Shown: in pieces, positions 63,339-64,000 of the stretch
How the letters are laid out: each line of letters starts with the position of its first letter
Position numbering within the stretch: the first letter of the stretch is position 1
Origin: Bacteroides ovatus
Lineage (GTDB): Bacteria > Bacteroidota > Bacteroidia > Bacteroidales > Bacteroidaceae
NCBI RefSeq assembly: GCF_001314995.1
Contig: NZ_CP012938.1
Coordinates: 1,178,001-1,242,000 of the forward strand
Reading direction: 5' to 3'
DNA length: 64,000 bases
Notes under the pieces: model-generated
The model's database searches: none
What the model was told of the DNA's origin: nothing
Seen by the model: only the letters and a program-made list of their open reading frames with translations
Translations under genes and position numbers: made by a program

Positions 63339-64000
63339 ATGGATTCAGAGATTCTAAAACAATATATCGCCATAGACTTGAAATCATTCTATGCTTCTGT
63401 GGAATGTGTGGAACGAGGATTGGACCCGCTTGATACCTGCCTTGTCGTTGCTGACCCGACACGGACGGAGAAGACGATTTGCCTGGCTGTTTCCCCTGCC
63501 TTGAAGCAGTACGGTTTAGGCGGCAGACCACGGTTGTTTGAAGTGGTACAGAAGGTTCGTGAGGTAAACCGACAACGTGGGCATCAGGGAAAATCCTATT
63601 CAAAATGTAAGCTTGATTCAAACAATGACCTTGCCTTAGACTATATTGTGGCCAAGCCCCGTATGGCTCACTACATCAAATACAGTACACGTATTTACGA
63701 GGTGTATATGCGCTATGTTGATCCAGAAGATGTGCATGTCTATTCCATCGACGAGGTGTTTATTGATGCAACACCCTATCTTTCCACATATAAGATGACG
63801 GCTCATGAACTGGCCATGAAGATGATTCGTGAGGTGCTGGCTAAAACGGGTATTACTGCTACTGCCGGCATTGGAACAAATATGTATCTGTGTAAGATAG
63901 CCATGGATATTGTAGCTAAAAAGATGCAGCCTGATAAGGATGGAGTGCGCATAGCGGAACTTGATGAGATGTCTTATCGTCGGCAGCTTTGGGAGCATAC
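63339..64000 (+). CDS. Y-family DNA polymerase (DinB/UmuC-like), 3' end cut by window
   Basis: An open frame from ATG 63339 to the last base, 220 codons. The first residues hold the metal-binding D13 in 'YIAIDLKSFYASVECVERG', and D138-E139 in 'YSIDEVFID' complete the polymerase active site. The 'TAGIGTNMYLCKIAMDI' segment is the start of the thumb. It is an error-prone or translesion polymerase. It may be part of the element backbone, since Y-family polymerases are common on Bacteroides ICEs, or the last gene of the preceding cluster (16 bp gap). The little finger domain is outside the window. Confidence 0.9.
   Translation, partial: MDSEILKQYIAIDLKSFYASVECVERGLDPLDTCLVVADPTRTEKTICLAVSPALKQYGLGGRPRLFEVVQKVREVNRQRGHQGKSYSKCKLDSNNDLALDYIVAKPRMAHYIKYSTRIYEVYMRYVDPEDVHVYSIDEVFIDATPYLSTYKMTAHELAMKMIREVLAKTGITATAGIGTNMYLCKIAMDIVAKKMQPDKDGVRIAELDEMSYRRQLWEH

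Larger units (their letters stand above)
39710..64000. mobile_element. Accessory region, probably an integrated mobile element (right end not reached)
   Basis: Gene content changes sharply near 39.7 kb from metabolic and envelope genes to an XRE regulator, a replication-type primase, small proteins of mobile elements, restriction and toxin-antitoxin-like genes and a Y-family polymerase. No integrase, relaxase, conjugation or phage structural genes are in view, so whether it is an ICE, a mobilisable island or a prophage-derived island is unknown. The left border is an estimate. Confidence 0.65.

Noticed and set aside
39710..64000. Complete prophage
   Set aside because: No capsid, terminase, tail or lysis genes are visible; only replication-type and accessory genes.

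Overview
This is a chromosomal segment of a Bacteroides species, close to the B. thetaiotaomicron/B. ovatus type. That reading rests on the promoter style (TTTG about 20 bp upstream of TAnnTTTG instead of -35/-10 boxes), the general lack of Shine-Dalgarno sites, the thiamine operon order thiS-thiE-thiG-thiC-thiH-thiF plus a second thiE-like gene, an SusB-type GH97 glucosidase, and a NspC spermidine branch. No species name can be read from the sequence alone.

Positions 1 to about 39,500 look like ordinary core genome. In order they hold: the 3' part of hcp; an NCS2 uracil permease; a K+/H+ antiporter; an acyl-CoA ligase; a GH97 alpha-glucosidase; a two-component pair facing a three-gene CzcCBA-type metal efflux operon; a thioredoxin; two tandem nagA paralogues; a six-gene tRNA operon (Gly, Leu, Leu, Gly, Leu, Gly); nspC; a flavodoxin-fold oxidoreductase; a TonB-box lipoprotein; a glycine-zipper lipoprotein; a UvrD/PcrA helicase; an exported YD-repeat protein; superoxide dismutase; a membrane histidine kinase; a TPP-riboswitch-controlled thiamine operon; and two small outer-membrane beta-barrels. 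Intergenic regions carry several large inverted repeats. One of them is a four-copy motif spaced exactly 22 bp apart, present at two loci.

From about 39,700 to the right edge the content is accessory. It starts with a divergent XRE regulator and a replication-like module (small DNA-binding proteins and a CHC2/Toprim/helicase primase). A three-gene operon follows: an AbiEi-like regulator, a nucleotidyltransferase and a PP2C phosphatase. Next comes a repeat-rich non-coding stretch, then a minus-strand block of small proteins of the kind found in Bacteroides integrative elements (one is DUF2958). The window ends with a 12.6-kb plus-strand cluster and the start of a Y-family polymerase gene. No integrase, relaxase or transfer gene is visible, so the element type is not settled.

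The 50.7-63.3 kb cluster is the best candidate for an undescribed system. It joins a single-chain type ISP restriction-modification enzyme, a DprA-like and a PRTase protein (the ShosA/ShosT pairing), a HAD phosphatase, an 857-residue protein with a second PRTase domain, a uracil-DNA-glycosylase-like protein, a trypsin-like protease, and an exonuclease VII large-subunit homologue with a coiled coil and a C-terminal membrane anchor. The last four genes are joined by three ATGA stop/start overlaps. The AbiEi-NTase-PP2C operon is a second, smaller candidate, with its own promoter and a set of repeated operator-like sites.
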